From Chitinophaga sp. MM2321 (GTDB lineage Bacteria; Bacteroidota; Bacteroidia; Chitinophagales; Chitinophagaceae), in the NCBI RefSeq assembly GCF_964033635.1, contig NZ_OZ035533.1, positions 5,923,001 through 5,987,000 on the forward strand: a stretch of 64,000 nucleotides of DNA. The letters are read 5' to 3'. Numbering within the stretch: the first letter of the stretch is position 1; each line of letters opens with the position of its first letter. The translations under genes were made by a program, and so were the position numbers. The notes beneath the pieces were generated by a model. The model was not told the DNA's origin. It made no database searches and was given only the letters and a program-made list of their open reading frames with translations. Of this stretch, positions 53,231 through 62,075 are shown piece after piece.

Positions 53231-53425
53231 GGGTTGAACCAGTTACCAGTGGTGTGTTACCCCCGGTAACATGGATGCAAGGCCGTAAGGCAGGTTAACA
53301 AACAATAACTAACAAACACTTCGGGGTATCAATTTCAACAACTAAACTTGACACTACAAAAGTCTGATATTCTGTATTGATACTCAAGCGTATAACTACG
53401 TTTTTTTAAAAAGCCGTAGTTTTCT
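53231..53425 (+). ncRNA. Candidate small structured RNA of about 190 nt
   Basis: Possible stems are GTTACC/GGTAAC (53256-53270), GCC-GTAA-GGC (53282-53291) and a long-range GGGTATCAAT/ATTGATACTC (53324-53333 with 53376-53385). It ends in AACTACG/CGTAGTT (53394-53421) followed by TTCTCATTTT. A one-mismatch -7 element AAAATTTG lies at 53223-53230. I do not recognise the family. Confidence 0.3.
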
Positions 53426-53430
53426 CATTT
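53394..53430 (+). terminator. Terminator-like hairpin before recA
   Basis: AACTACG (53394-53400) and CGTAGTT (53415-53421) with an inner T-run facing an A-run; T-rich sequence follows on the plus strand. It ends either rpoN-PAP2 readthrough or the candidate RNA. Confidence 0.55.
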
Positions 53431-53463
53431 TGCCCTTATTAATTTTTTTTTGAGAGAAAAATG

Positions 53464-53486
53464 ATTGCGCACATTCAATGCGCAAT
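53464..53486. promoter_or_regulatory. Inverted repeat ATTGCGCA-N7-TGCGCAAT
   Basis: Perfect eight-base arms seven bases apart, ending seven bases before a one-mismatch -7 element CATCTTTG (53494-53501). Its position suggests an operator for that promoter, which points at recA. Confidence 0.5.
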
Positions 53487-53647
53487 GACTTTGCATCTTT
53501 GTTATGCCATTGCGGGTTAGCCCTTTTAAAATATTGGAATGGGAGCTGATTGGAAAGAAATAATGAATACTATATTTTTTAGCATTGAAAATAAATTGCT
53601 AAAAAATTTAGGAAAATTAAAATTTAGGTTATAATTTAGCAGACCAG

Positions 53648-53674
53648 TTGTGATTTGCTTTTCGTTTAAATTTG
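53648..53674 (+). promoter_or_regulatory. recA promoter
   Basis: TAAATTTG (53667-53674) is a perfect -7 element with TTG at 53648-53650 in the -33 region; it ends 17 bases before the recA ATG. Confidence 0.65.
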
Positions 53675-53691
53675 TAAAAACAATTACTGAT

Positions 53692-54702
53692 ATGTCTACA
53701 ATCAACGCGGAAAAATTGAAGGCACTGCGCCTTACGATGGATAAGATAGAGAAAGATTTCGGCAAGGGATCTGTGATGATGATGGGCGAAAAAGCAGAAG
53801 CGCCAATGGAGGTAATTTCTACCGGTTCATTGGGTCTTGATATCGCACTGGGAATCGGAGGCTTGCCAAAAGGCAGGATCGTAGAAATATATGGTCCTGA
53901 GTCTTCCGGTAAAACAACCATTGCTATACACACCATAGCAGAAGCGCAGAAAAAAGGTGGTATATGCGCCATTATTGATGCGGAACATGCTTTTGATAGC
54001 AGCTATGCCAGGAGACTGGGCGTAGATGTGGATTCACTGCTGATCTCTCAGCCAGATCATGGTGAGCAGGCACTGGAAATCGCAGACCGCCTGATCCTGT
54101 CCGGTGCAGTAGATGTAGTCGTAATAGATTCGGTAGCCGCACTGGTACCAAAAGCTGAACTGGAAGGAGAAATGGGAGAAAGCAAAATGGGCTTACAGGC
54201 ACGTTTAATGTCACAGGCATTGCGTAAACTGACAGCCACCATTTCCAAAACCAACAGTTGCTGCATATTCATTAACCAGTTACGTGAAAAGATAGGTGTT
54301 ATGTTTGGCAACCCCGAAACAACAACAGGTGGTAATGCGCTGAAATTCTACGCATCCGTGAGACTGGATATCCGCCGTATGAGCCAGATCAAAGATGGCG
54401 ACGAAGCTGTGGGTAACCGCGTGAAAGTGAAAGTAGTAAAGAATAAAGTAGCACCTCCTTTCCGTCAGGCTGAATTTGATATCATCTACGGAATGGGTAT
54501 CTCCAAAATGGGTGAGATCATCGACATGGGTGTGGAATATGGTGTAGTACAGAAAAGTGGTAGCTGGTTCAGTTACGAAACCAACAAACTTGGTCAGGGC
54601 CGCGACGCAGTAAAACAACTGCTGAACGATAACCCCGAACTGGCCGCAGAAATAGAAGCAAAAATCAAAGTAAAAATAGCTGAAAAACAAGCAGAGGCTT
54701 AA
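53692..54702 (+). CDS. recA: Recombinase RecA
   Basis: A 336-residue recombinase for homologous recombination and SOS signalling. Walker [10 protein letters not shown], Walker [11 protein letters not shown] and the DNA-binding loops ([36 protein letters not shown]) are intact. The ATG at 53692 ([13 protein letters not shown]) gives the family N-terminus. An in-frame GTG at 53650 would add 14 residues but overlaps the promoter element. Single gene with a strong terminator. Confidence 0.98.
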   Translation: MSTINAEKLKALRLTMDKIEKDFGKGSVMMMGEKAEAPMEVISTGSLGLDIALGIGGLPKGRIVEIYGPESSGKTTIAIHTIAEAQKKGGICAIIDAEHAFDSSYARRLGVDVDSLLISQPDHGEQALEIADRLILSGAVDVVVIDSVAALVPKAELEGEMGESKMGLQARLMSQALRKLTATISKTNSCCIFINQLREKIGVMFGNPETTTGGNALKFYASVRLDIRRMSQIKDGDEAVGNRVKVKVVKNKVAPPFRQAEFDIIYGMGISKMGEIIDMGVEYGVVQKSGSWFSYETNKLGQGRDAVKQLLNDNPELAAEIEAKIKVKIAEKQAEA

Positions 54703-54794
54703 TTGTTATGTGATTAAGCTACGCCATAAAATATAATTTTAGTATATACTTAGAAGTTAGTTTTAGTTTTAGTAAGCATTGGGTTAGTATGCAC

Positions 54795-54828
54795 ATCCCT
54801 GCCTTTTTCTGGGCGGGGATTTTTTTTT
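54795..54828 (+). terminator. Terminator of recA
   Basis: ATCCCTGCC (54795-54803) pairs with GGCGGGGAT (54812-54820) and an eight-T run follows. Confidence 0.92.
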
Positions 54829-54888
54829 GCAATGAAGTCACTTACAGCACACACAACTGCTTTTTAAAATAACAGTATCCTCCAAACA

Positions 54889-54919
54889 AAAAGCCGCTCC
54901 GGTAATCGGAACGGCTTTT
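54889..54919 (-). terminator. Terminator of typA
   Basis: AAAAGCCGCTCCG (54889-54901) and CGGAACGGCTTTT (54907-54919) pair with one mismatch; minus-strand T-rich tail. Confidence 0.85.
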
Positions 54920-54951
54920 CTATCACTTGTTAATCTTACTATCTTATCAAA

Positions 54952-56760
54952 TTAAGCTTCCGCTTTCATGCCTTTAGCAGATCTCTTACGCTCTTCTTCG
55001 TCCAGGATGGTTTTACGCATACGGATAAAGTTAGGCGTTACTTCGATGCACTCATCATGCTGGATGTACTCCATACATTCTTCCAGTGTCATCAGGATCT
55101 TAGGAGCAATGTTGGCAGCACCATCTGTTCCACTTGCACGCATGTTGGTCAGTTTCTTACCTTCATTCGGGTTCACTACGAGGTCACCTGGTTTATTGGT
55201 TTCTCCGATAATCATGCCCTTGTATACTTCTTCTCCCGGATCAACAAAGAAAGAACCTCTGTCCTGTAATTTATCGAGAGAGTAACCGGTAGTAGTACCA
55301 GCTTCCTTAGCAATCAGTACACCATTGTTACGGCCTGGGATAGCGCCTTTCCAAGGTTTATAATCGTTAAAGCGGTGTGCCATTACAGCTTCTCCTGCAG
55401 TTGCAGTCAGCATCTGTGTACGCAAACCGATCAAACCACGGGAAGGAATTTCAAATTCCAGGTGTTGCATTTCACCTTTGGTTTCCATGATCAGCATTTC
55501 GCCCTTACGACGGGTAACCAGGTCAATCACTTTGCTGGCAAAATCCTGCGGAACGTCTACCACCAGGGTCTCGTACGGCTCACATTTCTTACCATCCACC
55601 AGTTTCACAATTACCTGAGGTTGACCTACAGTCAGCTCATATCCTTCACGACGCATGGTTTCAATCAATACACCTAAGTGCAGGATACCACGACCATATA
55701 CCATGAAGCTATCTGCATTTTCAGAATCTGTTACACGCAGCGCCAGGTTCTTTTCAGTTTCCTTCATCAAACGATCACGCAGGTGACGGGAAGTAACGAA
55801 TTTACCATCTTTACCATAGAACGGTGAGTTGTTAATACCAAACAACATGTTCATGGTAGGTTCATCCACACTGATAACCGGTAATGCTTCAGGATTTTCA
55901 GCGTCAGCAATAGTATCGCCGATGTTGAAATCTTCAATACCTACTACCGCGCAAATATCGCCGGCAAATACTTTTGTTACTTTTCTTTTACCTAATGCTT
56001 CAAAGATATACAGCTCACGGATCTTCTGTTTTTTGCTGGTACCATCTGTCTGCATTAAGGTAGTCCACTGACCTTCTTCAATGGAAGCACGTGCAACTTT
56101 ACCTACCGCAATACGGCCAAGGAAAGAAGAGTAATCCAGGGAAGTGATCTGCATCTGTAGATTGCCTTCCGGTGTTGAAGGCTCCGGAACGTATTCCAGG
56201 ATACCATCCATCAACGGAGAAATATCTTCACTCTGTTCTAATGTATTGTTGAACCAGCCATTCTTACCGGAACCATAAAAGGTTGGGAAGTTCAGCTGTT
56301 CTTCAGTAGCATCCAGGTTGAAAAACAATTCAAATACTGCATCATGTACTTCATCAGGACGGCAGTTAGCTTTATCCACCTTGTTGATAACAACAATAGG
56401 TTTCAGGTTCAGCTGTAAAGCTTTCTGCAACACAAAACGGGTTTGTGGCATCGGACCTTCAAAAGCATCTACCAGCAGGATAACACCATCAGCCATTTTC
56501 AATACACGCTCCACCTCACCGCCGAAGTCGGCGTGGCCCGGAGTATCGATTACATTGATCTTGGTTCCCTTGTATTCAACAGAAGCGTTCTTGCTGAAGA
56601 TGGTGATACCACGTTCCCTTTCGAGATCGTTACTATCCATAATCAAATCCCCTGAATCCTGGTTAGCCCGGAATACATTGGCCTGATGAAGGATCTTGTC
56701 AACCAAAGTAGTTTTACCATGGTCTACGTGTGCAATAATTGCGATATTACGAATGTTCAT
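54952..56760 (-). CDS. typA: Ribosome-binding GTPase TypA/BipA
   Basis: A 602-residue translational GTPase of the EF-G-like superfamily with roles in ribosome assembly and stress. G motifs AHVDHGKTTL, DTPGHADFGG and VINKVDKANCRP are near residues 10-18, 74-83 and 128-139. Domain III/V and the TypA-specific C-terminal domain (MRASGTDGAANIAPKILMTLEE) are present. Full length, with its own promoter and terminator. Confidence 0.97.
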   Translation of the reverse strand: MNIRNIAIIAHVDHGKTTLVDKILHQANVFRANQDSGDLIMDSNDLERERGITIFSKNASVEYKGTKINVIDTPGHADFGGEVERVLKMADGVILLVDAFEGPMPQTRFVLQKALQLNLKPIVVINKVDKANCRPDEVHDAVFELFFNLDATEEQLNFPTFYGSGKNGWFNNTLEQSEDISPLMDGILEYVPEPSTPEGNLQMQITSLDYSSFLGRIAVGKVARASIEEGQWTTLMQTDGTSKKQKIRELYIFEALGKRKVTKVFAGDICAVVGIEDFNIGDTIADAENPEALPVISVDEPTMNMLFGINNSPFYGKDGKFVTSRHLRDRLMKETEKNLALRVTDSENADSFMVYGRGILHLGVLIETMRREGYELTVGQPQVIVKLVDGKKCEPYETLVVDVPQDFASKVIDLVTRRKGEMLIMETKGEMQHLEFEIPSRGLIGLRTQMLTATAGEAVMAHRFNDYKPWKGAIPGRNNGVLIAKEAGTTTGYSLDKLQDRGSFFVDPGEEVYKGMIIGETNKPGDLVVNPNEGKKLTNMRASGTDGAANIAPKILMTLEECMEYIQHDECIEVTPNFIRMRKTILDEEERKRSAKGMKAEA

Positions 56761-56824
56761 ATACTTATGTCTTTAGCTATCAGCCATTAACAAAATTTAA
56801 GCTAATAGCTACAAAAATGAGGCG

Positions 56825-56832
56825 CAAAGGTA
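56825..56832 (-). promoter_or_regulatory. -7 promoter element of typA
   Basis: Minus-strand TACCTTTG, a perfect TAnnTTTG match, 64 bases before the ATG at 56760. Confidence 0.65.
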
Positions 56833-57014
56833 CGAAAACATAGCGAAAATGAAGGGAGCGTGCTTTAAATAAATGTAACCATTTAGTCACTTGTAAAATC
56901 CATCTTCTAACAATATGACAGCCAGTTATTTATAATTAATTATTAGTCCGTTTATAAAACAAAAAGTTTTATGGCGTCAGATTTGTTCCAAGCCCCATAC
57001 GCAACATATTCACT

Positions 57015-58016
57015 ATGAGAAAGAAACTACTCGTTTTGGCTATTATATGCCTATCTGGTTATTATCCACAAATACAAGCCCAAACAATTCCTGCACAGGA
57101 TATCATGCTCACGGCTTATAAATACCCCTACCCAGTTCATTTCTTTAAACTGCTGATCCAGGGCGAACCCTTACTGATGGCCTTCATGGATGTACAACCC
57201 GCGCACCCAAACGGCAAAACAGTTGTGTTGCTCCATGGTAAAAATTTCTGCGGCGCCTACTGGGACAGCACCGCAGCCGGCCTTAGCAACAACGGCTACC
57301 GCGTCATCATCCCCGACCAGGTAGGTTTCGGCAAATCATCCAAACCCAAACACCTGCAATACAGCTTCCAGCTCCTGGCTCAGAACACCAAAGCTCTGCT
57401 GGACTCCTTACAGATAGAAAAAGTGGCCGTACTGGGGCATTCCATGGGCGGCATGCTGGCCACCCGCTTCGCCCTCATGTACCCACAAGTGACAGAAAAA
57501 CTCATCCTCGAAAACCCCATCGGCCTGGAAGACTGGAAAGTAAAAGTGCCCTATCAGTCAGTAGACCAATGGTATAAATCAGAGCTGGTTCAGAACTATG
57601 ATAAGATCAAAAAATACCAGCTGGACAGCTACTACGCCGGCCAATGGAGGCCCGCCTACGACAAATGGGCCTCCCTGCAAGCCAGCTGGATACACAGCCC
57701 CGACTATGCACAGGTAGCATGGAATGCCGCCCTCACCTACGATATGATCTTTACCCAACCGGTATATTATGAGTTCGAAAACATCCAGGCGCCTACCCTG
57801 CTGATCATCGGGCAGCGCGACCGCACCGCCCTCGGCAAAGCCAGTGCCCCGGAAGAGGTACGCAAAACATTGGGGAACTATCCCGAACTGGGGAAAAATG
57901 CAGCAAAGCGGATACCTCACGCCACACTTGTGCCGGTTGAAGGCGTAGGTCACCTCCCTCACATAGAAGCCTATACGAAATTTATTACACCATTACTGGA
58001 TTTCCTGAAATCGTAG
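57015..58016 (+). CDS. Secreted alpha/beta hydrolase
   Basis: A 333-residue hydrolase. The signal peptide is cleaved after IQA, leaving Gln-Thr. The oxyanion region VLLHGKNFCGAYW, the nucleophile elbow GHSMGGM (Ser) and a C-terminal GVGHLPHIEA with the catalytic His are visible; Asp is expected in LLIIGQRDRTALG. The fold family covers esterases, lipases, haloperoxidases and others, so substrate cannot be told. Gene stands alone on its strand. Confidence 0.88.
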   Translation: MRKKLLVLAIICLSGYYPQIQAQTIPAQDIMLTAYKYPYPVHFFKLLIQGEPLLMAFMDVQPAHPNGKTVVLLHGKNFCGAYWDSTAAGLSNNGYRVIIPDQVGFGKSSKPKHLQYSFQLLAQNTKALLDSLQIEKVAVLGHSMGGMLATRFALMYPQVTEKLILENPIGLEDWKVKVPYQSVDQWYKSELVQNYDKIKKYQLDSYYAGQWRPAYDKWASLQASWIHSPDYAQVAWNAALTYDMIFTQPVYYEFENIQAPTLLIIGQRDRTALGKASAPEEVRKTLGNYPELGKNAAKRIPHATLVPVEGVGHLPHIEAYTKFITPLLDFLKS

Positions 58017-58029
58017 TTGCGCCGGCTTT

Positions 58030-60261
58030 CTATTCCGCCAGCAGCTCCACCACATACTCCAGGGCACTCTGATTGGCAGGGTTATCCAGCGCATGCGCAA
58101 TATCCAGCTTTTCACGGGAGGTAAGATGCCAGGAAAGCGCCGCTGCCTTATCCTGCTTTTGCGGTACATACTGAAAGATGACACGATGAAACTTATCGGG
58201 GAAATAACCTTCCATATAATTCAGCAGGTCATCCTGGTCGAAGTCCTGCATGGCGCTCCAGTGCTGTTGCATAGTAAACAGTGGCTCAAAAAGCAGGTCG
58301 CTGAGATCTTTTGTTTTTTTGATGGGAGAGATATCGTTTTTGCGGGTATCGCGTATCTGAAGATACACCACGCCGCTGGTGTTTTCATTGATCCATTTAT
58401 TAAAAGTATACAGGTACCGCAAAGTGGTTTGCTGTCCGAAATTATCGCGGATACCGGCATCCATCACATCCACGATGGGATTACTCGGCAAAAAAGCATT
58501 CGGTAACACATAAGGGAAGGTAGCACACATGCGGATCGCACTCGTCACCCGAAGATCCATCGCATGCTGAGCGGCAAAATACTGCCCGAAATCCACCCCG
58601 TCAATATCGCGTACCTGGCGGGTAGGATACAGGTATTGCGGACTACACAAATAACTGATGGGTTGCGGGGAAATCATCAACCGGCGGCCATCTGCATTGA
58701 TAGTAGCATTCCAGATCAGCATGGGAATGTCTGCCCTTTTCTCCGGCAACTGATAGTCTTTCAACGATTTATTTAATACGCTGTCTGTATTCTGATTCAG
58801 CTGCATCTCAAAAGCATAGCCCCTGTCTCTCGCATAATGATTCTCCCCCATCTGGAAACTTCTCCAGGGAGTAATGAAATCATTTACCGCCAGCGCGCTG
58901 AATACAGAATTCAGCAGATCACGCGAAACTCTTTCTGCATAAATACTATCTCCCAACCTCACCGGCTTTCCCTGTAACTGCTGATAATACAATTCCCGGA
59001 AATAGCTGGCTCCCAGCATACCACCGGAAGCACCGGTCATCAGCACGGTATGTTTCATCAAACGGCCGTGGAGTAAACTATCCAGCCGTTGTAATACATT
59101 CAGTGTCCAGGTAGCGGAACGGCTGCCACCACCACTGAAGTTCATGACGATCAGCGGTGGATTTTTACCTGCCGGAAACCTGGCCCTCCAGGTACGCAGG
59201 ATCTCCAAGGTCTGCTTTCTGTCTGCCTCATACTTCTCCCGTGTAAAAAATTTTTGCAAGGCATCTACACTATATTCCGGTCGCTCCTTCTTTTGACGGT
59301 AATCCAGGCCGTAGGCTTTGTTGCGGTTATCCACCCAGCTATTTTCCACCATCCAGTTCAGACCGAATAACATCACCAACAGCACAGGAATAGACCAGGT
59401 TTGCAACATATAGGAGTAAGCCCCTGCCACTCCTATCAGGAAGGCAAAAAAGATCAGTACACTGGCGCCGGCAGGGATCCTGAACACTTCATAATCCATC
59501 ATATACGCCAGTATTACCAGGAAGATCAACGAACAACCCACAGTGATCATCGCGGCAAAGTGATGTTGTTTCAGGATGCTGTCCAGGTAATGCTTGTTAT
59601 AATGATCCACATTCCTGGCCCGGCGGATACGCCACGGTGTTGAAAAGTAATTATGCACCGGTAGCGCATTCTCATCCGGCTCCTGTGTAGGCTTTAATAT
59701 GATCCGCAGGAAATTGCGCGGGTTACCAAAACGCTTCTCCAGGCGCCGGCCGATATTTTTATCTGCATTAAAAAAATAGAAAAAACAAAAGAAGATGATA
59801 AACAGTGCTCCGCACACAAACCCTTCTCCCAGCAACAGGATTTCAGGAATGGTACTCAACTGTTCATAACGCTGATACTCCCATCCCCGGAAAATCAGGC
59901 AAAGGAAAAAAGCCAGCGGTATAATAGAATTATTGAGACAATAGCGAAAAAAGGGTTGGGAAGTAGTTGCCAGAAATTTAAATCTGCCCGTATGCAAAAT
60001 GAAGGTGGTAATCTGCCAACTCATGATAAACATGCCAGTAGCGAGTCCCAGGATGGTGGTACTGTAAAAATTTACCTTTCCCAGGTACTCCGGTGCCAGG
60101 TAAAGCGCATCTCCCCCAAATACCTTGGCAAATCCTCCATTGATCGTACTAAACAGGATGACCCAGAAGATGAGTAATACCTGGTACTTTCTGAAATGCA
60201 GCAGCAGTAACTGTATAGGGAAAGAATAGTAAATTTTTATAAGCAATAATTTCACCTTCAT
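58030..60261 (-). CDS. Multi-pass membrane patatin-like phospholipase
   Basis: A 743-residue protein with about seven N-terminal membrane helices (roughly residues 28-48, 65-88, 110-126, 140-164, 233-256, 262-285 and 290-305) and a patatin domain from about residue 365. The oxyanion motif GGGSRS is at 377-382, the nucleophile Ser412 in TGASGGM, and the catalytic Asp in DAGIRDNFG near residue 600. Patatins hydrolyse acyl-lipids. A membrane domain of this size in front of a patatin is not common; it may place the enzyme against inner-membrane lipids. It follows convergently from the alpha/beta hydrolase gene. Confidence 0.85.
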   Translation of the reverse strand: MKVKLLLIKIYYSFPIQLLLLHFRKYQVLLIFWVILFSTINGGFAKVFGGDALYLAPEYLGKVNFYSTTILGLATGMFIMSWQITTFILHTGRFKFLATTSQPFFRYCLNNSIIPLAFFLCLIFRGWEYQRYEQLSTIPEILLLGEGFVCGALFIIFFCFFYFFNADKNIGRRLEKRFGNPRNFLRIILKPTQEPDENALPVHNYFSTPWRIRRARNVDHYNKHYLDSILKQHHFAAMITVGCSLIFLVILAYMMDYEVFRIPAGASVLIFFAFLIGVAGAYSYMLQTWSIPVLLVMLFGLNWMVENSWVDNRNKAYGLDYRQKKERPEYSVDALQKFFTREKYEADRKQTLEILRTWRARFPAGKNPPLIVMNFSGGGSRSATWTLNVLQRLDSLLHGRLMKHTVLMTGASGGMLGASYFRELYYQQLQGKPVRLGDSIYAERVSRDLLNSVFSALAVNDFITPWRSFQMGENHYARDRGYAFEMQLNQNTDSVLNKSLKDYQLPEKRADIPMLIWNATINADGRRLMISPQPISYLCSPQYLYPTRQVRDIDGVDFGQYFAAQHAMDLRVTSAIRMCATFPYVLPNAFLPSNPIVDVMDAGIRDNFGQQTTLRYLYTFNKWINENTSGVVYLQIRDTRKNDISPIKKTKDLSDLLFEPLFTMQQHWSAMQDFDQDDLLNYMEGYFPDKFHRVIFQYVPQKQDKAAALSWHLTSREKLDIAHALDNPANQSALEYVVELLAE

Positions 60262-60290
60262 CAGACGATTATTACGAATAAACCTACGGA

Positions 60291-60326
60291 AAAATTACTT
60301 ATTTCTCAGCCCTGCTGAGAAATAAG
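60291..60326 (-). terminator. Terminator of ctaA overlapping its last codons
   Basis: CTTATTTCTCAGC (60298-60310) and GCTGAGAAATAAG (60314-60326) are perfectly complementary with a three-base loop. On the minus strand the stem contains the last codons and stop of ctaA and is followed by TAATTTTT. Confidence 0.8.
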
Positions 60327-61342
60327 CTCCATACCAATGATAATAACAACAGCATTCCTACAAACTGGTGAAGGATAGCATAGCTCAATGGTATTTTGAT
60401 CTGACTGCTGAGTAAGGTCAGCACACCCAGTAACACCTGCAATAATACCAGCAACAAAGGCAGATAGCGGGTACCATGCAGCCAACTGGCAACAGGTACT
60501 TTTGCTGCCTTCCACCACCACAAAGCAATCAAAATGGTAATCAGATAAGCCAGCCCACGATGAATAAACTGGATAGTAATGGGATTATGAACAATATCGA
60601 CAACAAACCCTCCCTGGGAAAACATCCCGGCAGGAATCCAGGCGCCATTGATATCGGGCCAGGTATTGGCCACCAGGGCGGCATGAAGACCAGCCATAAA
60701 AGCGCCGTACACCAGCTGCACCGCCACAATCATCAACAACCATATATTCAGCCGGCGCAAACCAGGTACCTGCAGCACTTCTCTGTCGGGCACGCTTAAT
60801 TTCAACGCAAACCAAAACACATAACACAACAGCACCAATGCAGCTATAAAATGAACAGCCAGCCGTATATGGCTTACATACAGATTCTCATCATTCAACC
60901 CACTCATTACCATTACCCAGCCAATAACACCCTGCAATGCACCTAACAGGAACAGTACAATCATAGGATTGATCATACTCTTATCGATCTTCTTCTTAAT
61001 AACAAAATAGATGAAGGGTATGATAAACACAAAACCTATCAAACGGGCCCAATCACGATGCAACCATTCCCAGAAAAAAATGAATTTGAAATCCGTTAAC
61101 GTAAAATGATTATTCACATATTTATACTGTGCAATCTGTTTGTAGCCATCGAACGCTTTTTGCCAATCGGTCTCATTCATAGGCGGAAACGCGCCCAACA
61201 AAGGTTGCCACTCCGTAATAGACAAGCCGGAGCCAGTCAGACGGGTAAGTCCTCCCAATAATACCTGAATCACCAACATGCCCACGCCTATGTATAACCA
61301 GATAGCAACGGGGCGGCTATTTTTAATATTAACTGCTTCCAT
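60299..61342 (-). CDS. ctaA: Heme A synthase (COX15/CtaA)
   Basis: A 347-residue, eight-helix enzyme that oxidises heme O to heme A for cytochrome oxidase. The N-terminal motif GGLTRLTGSGLSITEW and the heme-ligand His in EWLHRDWARL, SHIRLAVHF, IHRGLAYL and LHQFVGML are present. The Cys pair in the first periplasmic loop of the Bacillus type is absent, placing it with the COX15 type. A promoter-like element lies eight bases before the ATG. The patatin gene follows in the same direction. Confidence 0.95.
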   Translation of the reverse strand: MEAVNIKNSRPVAIWLYIGVGMLVIQVLLGGLTRLTGSGLSITEWQPLLGAFPPMNETDWQKAFDGYKQIAQYKYVNNHFTLTDFKFIFFWEWLHRDWARLIGFVFIIPFIYFVIKKKIDKSMINPMIVLFLLGALQGVIGWVMVMSGLNDENLYVSHIRLAVHFIAALVLLCYVFWFALKLSVPDREVLQVPGLRRLNIWLLMIVAVQLVYGAFMAGLHAALVANTWPDINGAWIPAGMFSQGGFVVDIVHNPITIQFIHRGLAYLITILIALWWWKAAKVPVASWLHGTRYLPLLLVLLQVLLGVLTLLSSQIKIPLSYAILHQFVGMLLLLSLVWSLFLSRAEK

Positions 61343-61350
61343 AAACGCTG

Positions 61351-61358
61351 CAAAAATA
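61351..61358 (-). promoter_or_regulatory. -7 promoter element 8 nt before the ctaA start
   Basis: Minus-strand TATTTTTG, perfect TAnnTTTG match, followed by eight bases and the ATG at 61342; a very short leader. Confidence 0.5.
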
Positions 61359-61495
61359 GGGAATAACAGGCTTAAAAGAATTACAAATCAGACCAGGATT
61401 AATAAGATGTACAGAAATAGCCCGATCTCCCGTAATTCACTTTAAATTTTCCATTCTTTTAACACTTCCGTAATATTCTGTTAACCCCAACACCG

Positions 61496-61503
61496 GAGCT
61501 TTG
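61496..61503 (+). promoter_or_regulatory. Probable -7 element of the small secreted protein gene
   Basis: GAGCTTTG matches TAnnTTTG at seven of eight positions, 54 bases before the ATG. Confidence 0.35.
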
Positions 61504-61557
61504 CATCGAAAATAGAAAACCCGGTTAAAAAGCTCAACACATAAAAAAAATAATGTC

Positions 61558-62004
61558 ATGAAACACGTAAATTTTGTTTTAGCTCCCAAAGCAGTAACGT
61601 TGGTATTGGCCACTATCCTCACCACAGTGCTACACAGCACTGCACAGGAAAAGCCTTTTGCTTATAATGCCACCAGGTATACACATGAACAACCTGCTGC
61701 AACACCAGCGAAGAAAACATGCAGCTTTGAAATATCACAACTGGAAAAAAATTCCCTGCTTTTCAAACTCACTGTTGATAACCCCGAAAACGAAAAGCTG
61801 ACACTCTACATAAAAGATAAGTTCAACAATATCCTCCACCGTGAAATGCTGCCGGTTGCTGCCAGGTTTGATGCACGCTACAACCTACAGTCACTCGAAG
61901 ACGGTGAATATGTTTTTGAAATTAAAAACGGAAAGAATAGAATAACAGAGAAAGAAATTGAGATCAAAACACAAACCGTGGTAAACAGGAGCGTTTCCAT
62001 GTAG
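61558..62004 (+). CDS. Small secreted protein of unknown function
   Basis: A 148-residue protein with a signal peptide cleaved after STA, leaving Gln-Glu. The mature part has a Thr/Pro-containing linker and then a beta-sandwich-like pattern (LTLYIKDKFNNILHREML, LEDGEYVFEIKNGKNRITEKEIEI), similar in style to the Bacteroidota short extracellular beta domains such as DUF3244 or T9SS sorting domains. It lacks the terminal basic residues of a clear sorting signal. No partner suggests a function. Confidence 0.75.
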   Translation: MKHVNFVLAPKAVTLVLATILTTVLHSTAQEKPFAYNATRYTHEQPAATPAKKTCSFEISQLEKNSLLFKLTVDNPENEKLTLYIKDKFNNILHREMLPVAARFDARYNLQSLEDGEYVFEIKNGKNRITEKEIEIKTQTVVNRSVSM

Positions 62005-62015
62005 TTGCGGAAATA

Positions 62016-62065
62016 ATAAACGCCGGTTCATCTGCCCAACAATGGCTGGATGAACCGGCGTTTAT
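62016..62065. terminator. Bidirectional terminator with 17-bp perfect arms
   Basis: ATAAACGCCGGTTCATC (62016-62032) is perfectly complementary to 62049-62065, with a 16-base loop, between convergent genes. Confidence 0.85.
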
Positions 62066-62075
62066 CTTTAATAAA

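Larger units (their letters stand above)
53121..53691. other. 571-bp structured non-coding region upstream of recA
   Basis: No credible reading frame. From left to right it holds a 93-nt stem-loop (53126-53218), a possible structured RNA with terminator-like end (about 53231-53425), a palindrome next to a -7-like element (53464-53501) and the recA promoter (53648-53674). Each is listed separately. Confidence 0.6.

Noticed and set aside
53221..53425. 6S RNA, SRP RNA, tmRNA or RNase P RNA
   Set aside because: I looked for the conserved cores of SRP RNA, tmRNA and RNase P and did not find them; 6S cannot be decided without a covariance search.
53650..53691. An upstream GTG start for recA
   Set aside because: The 14 added residues do not look like RecA, and the segment overlaps the TAAATTTG promoter element; ATG at 53692 fits the family.
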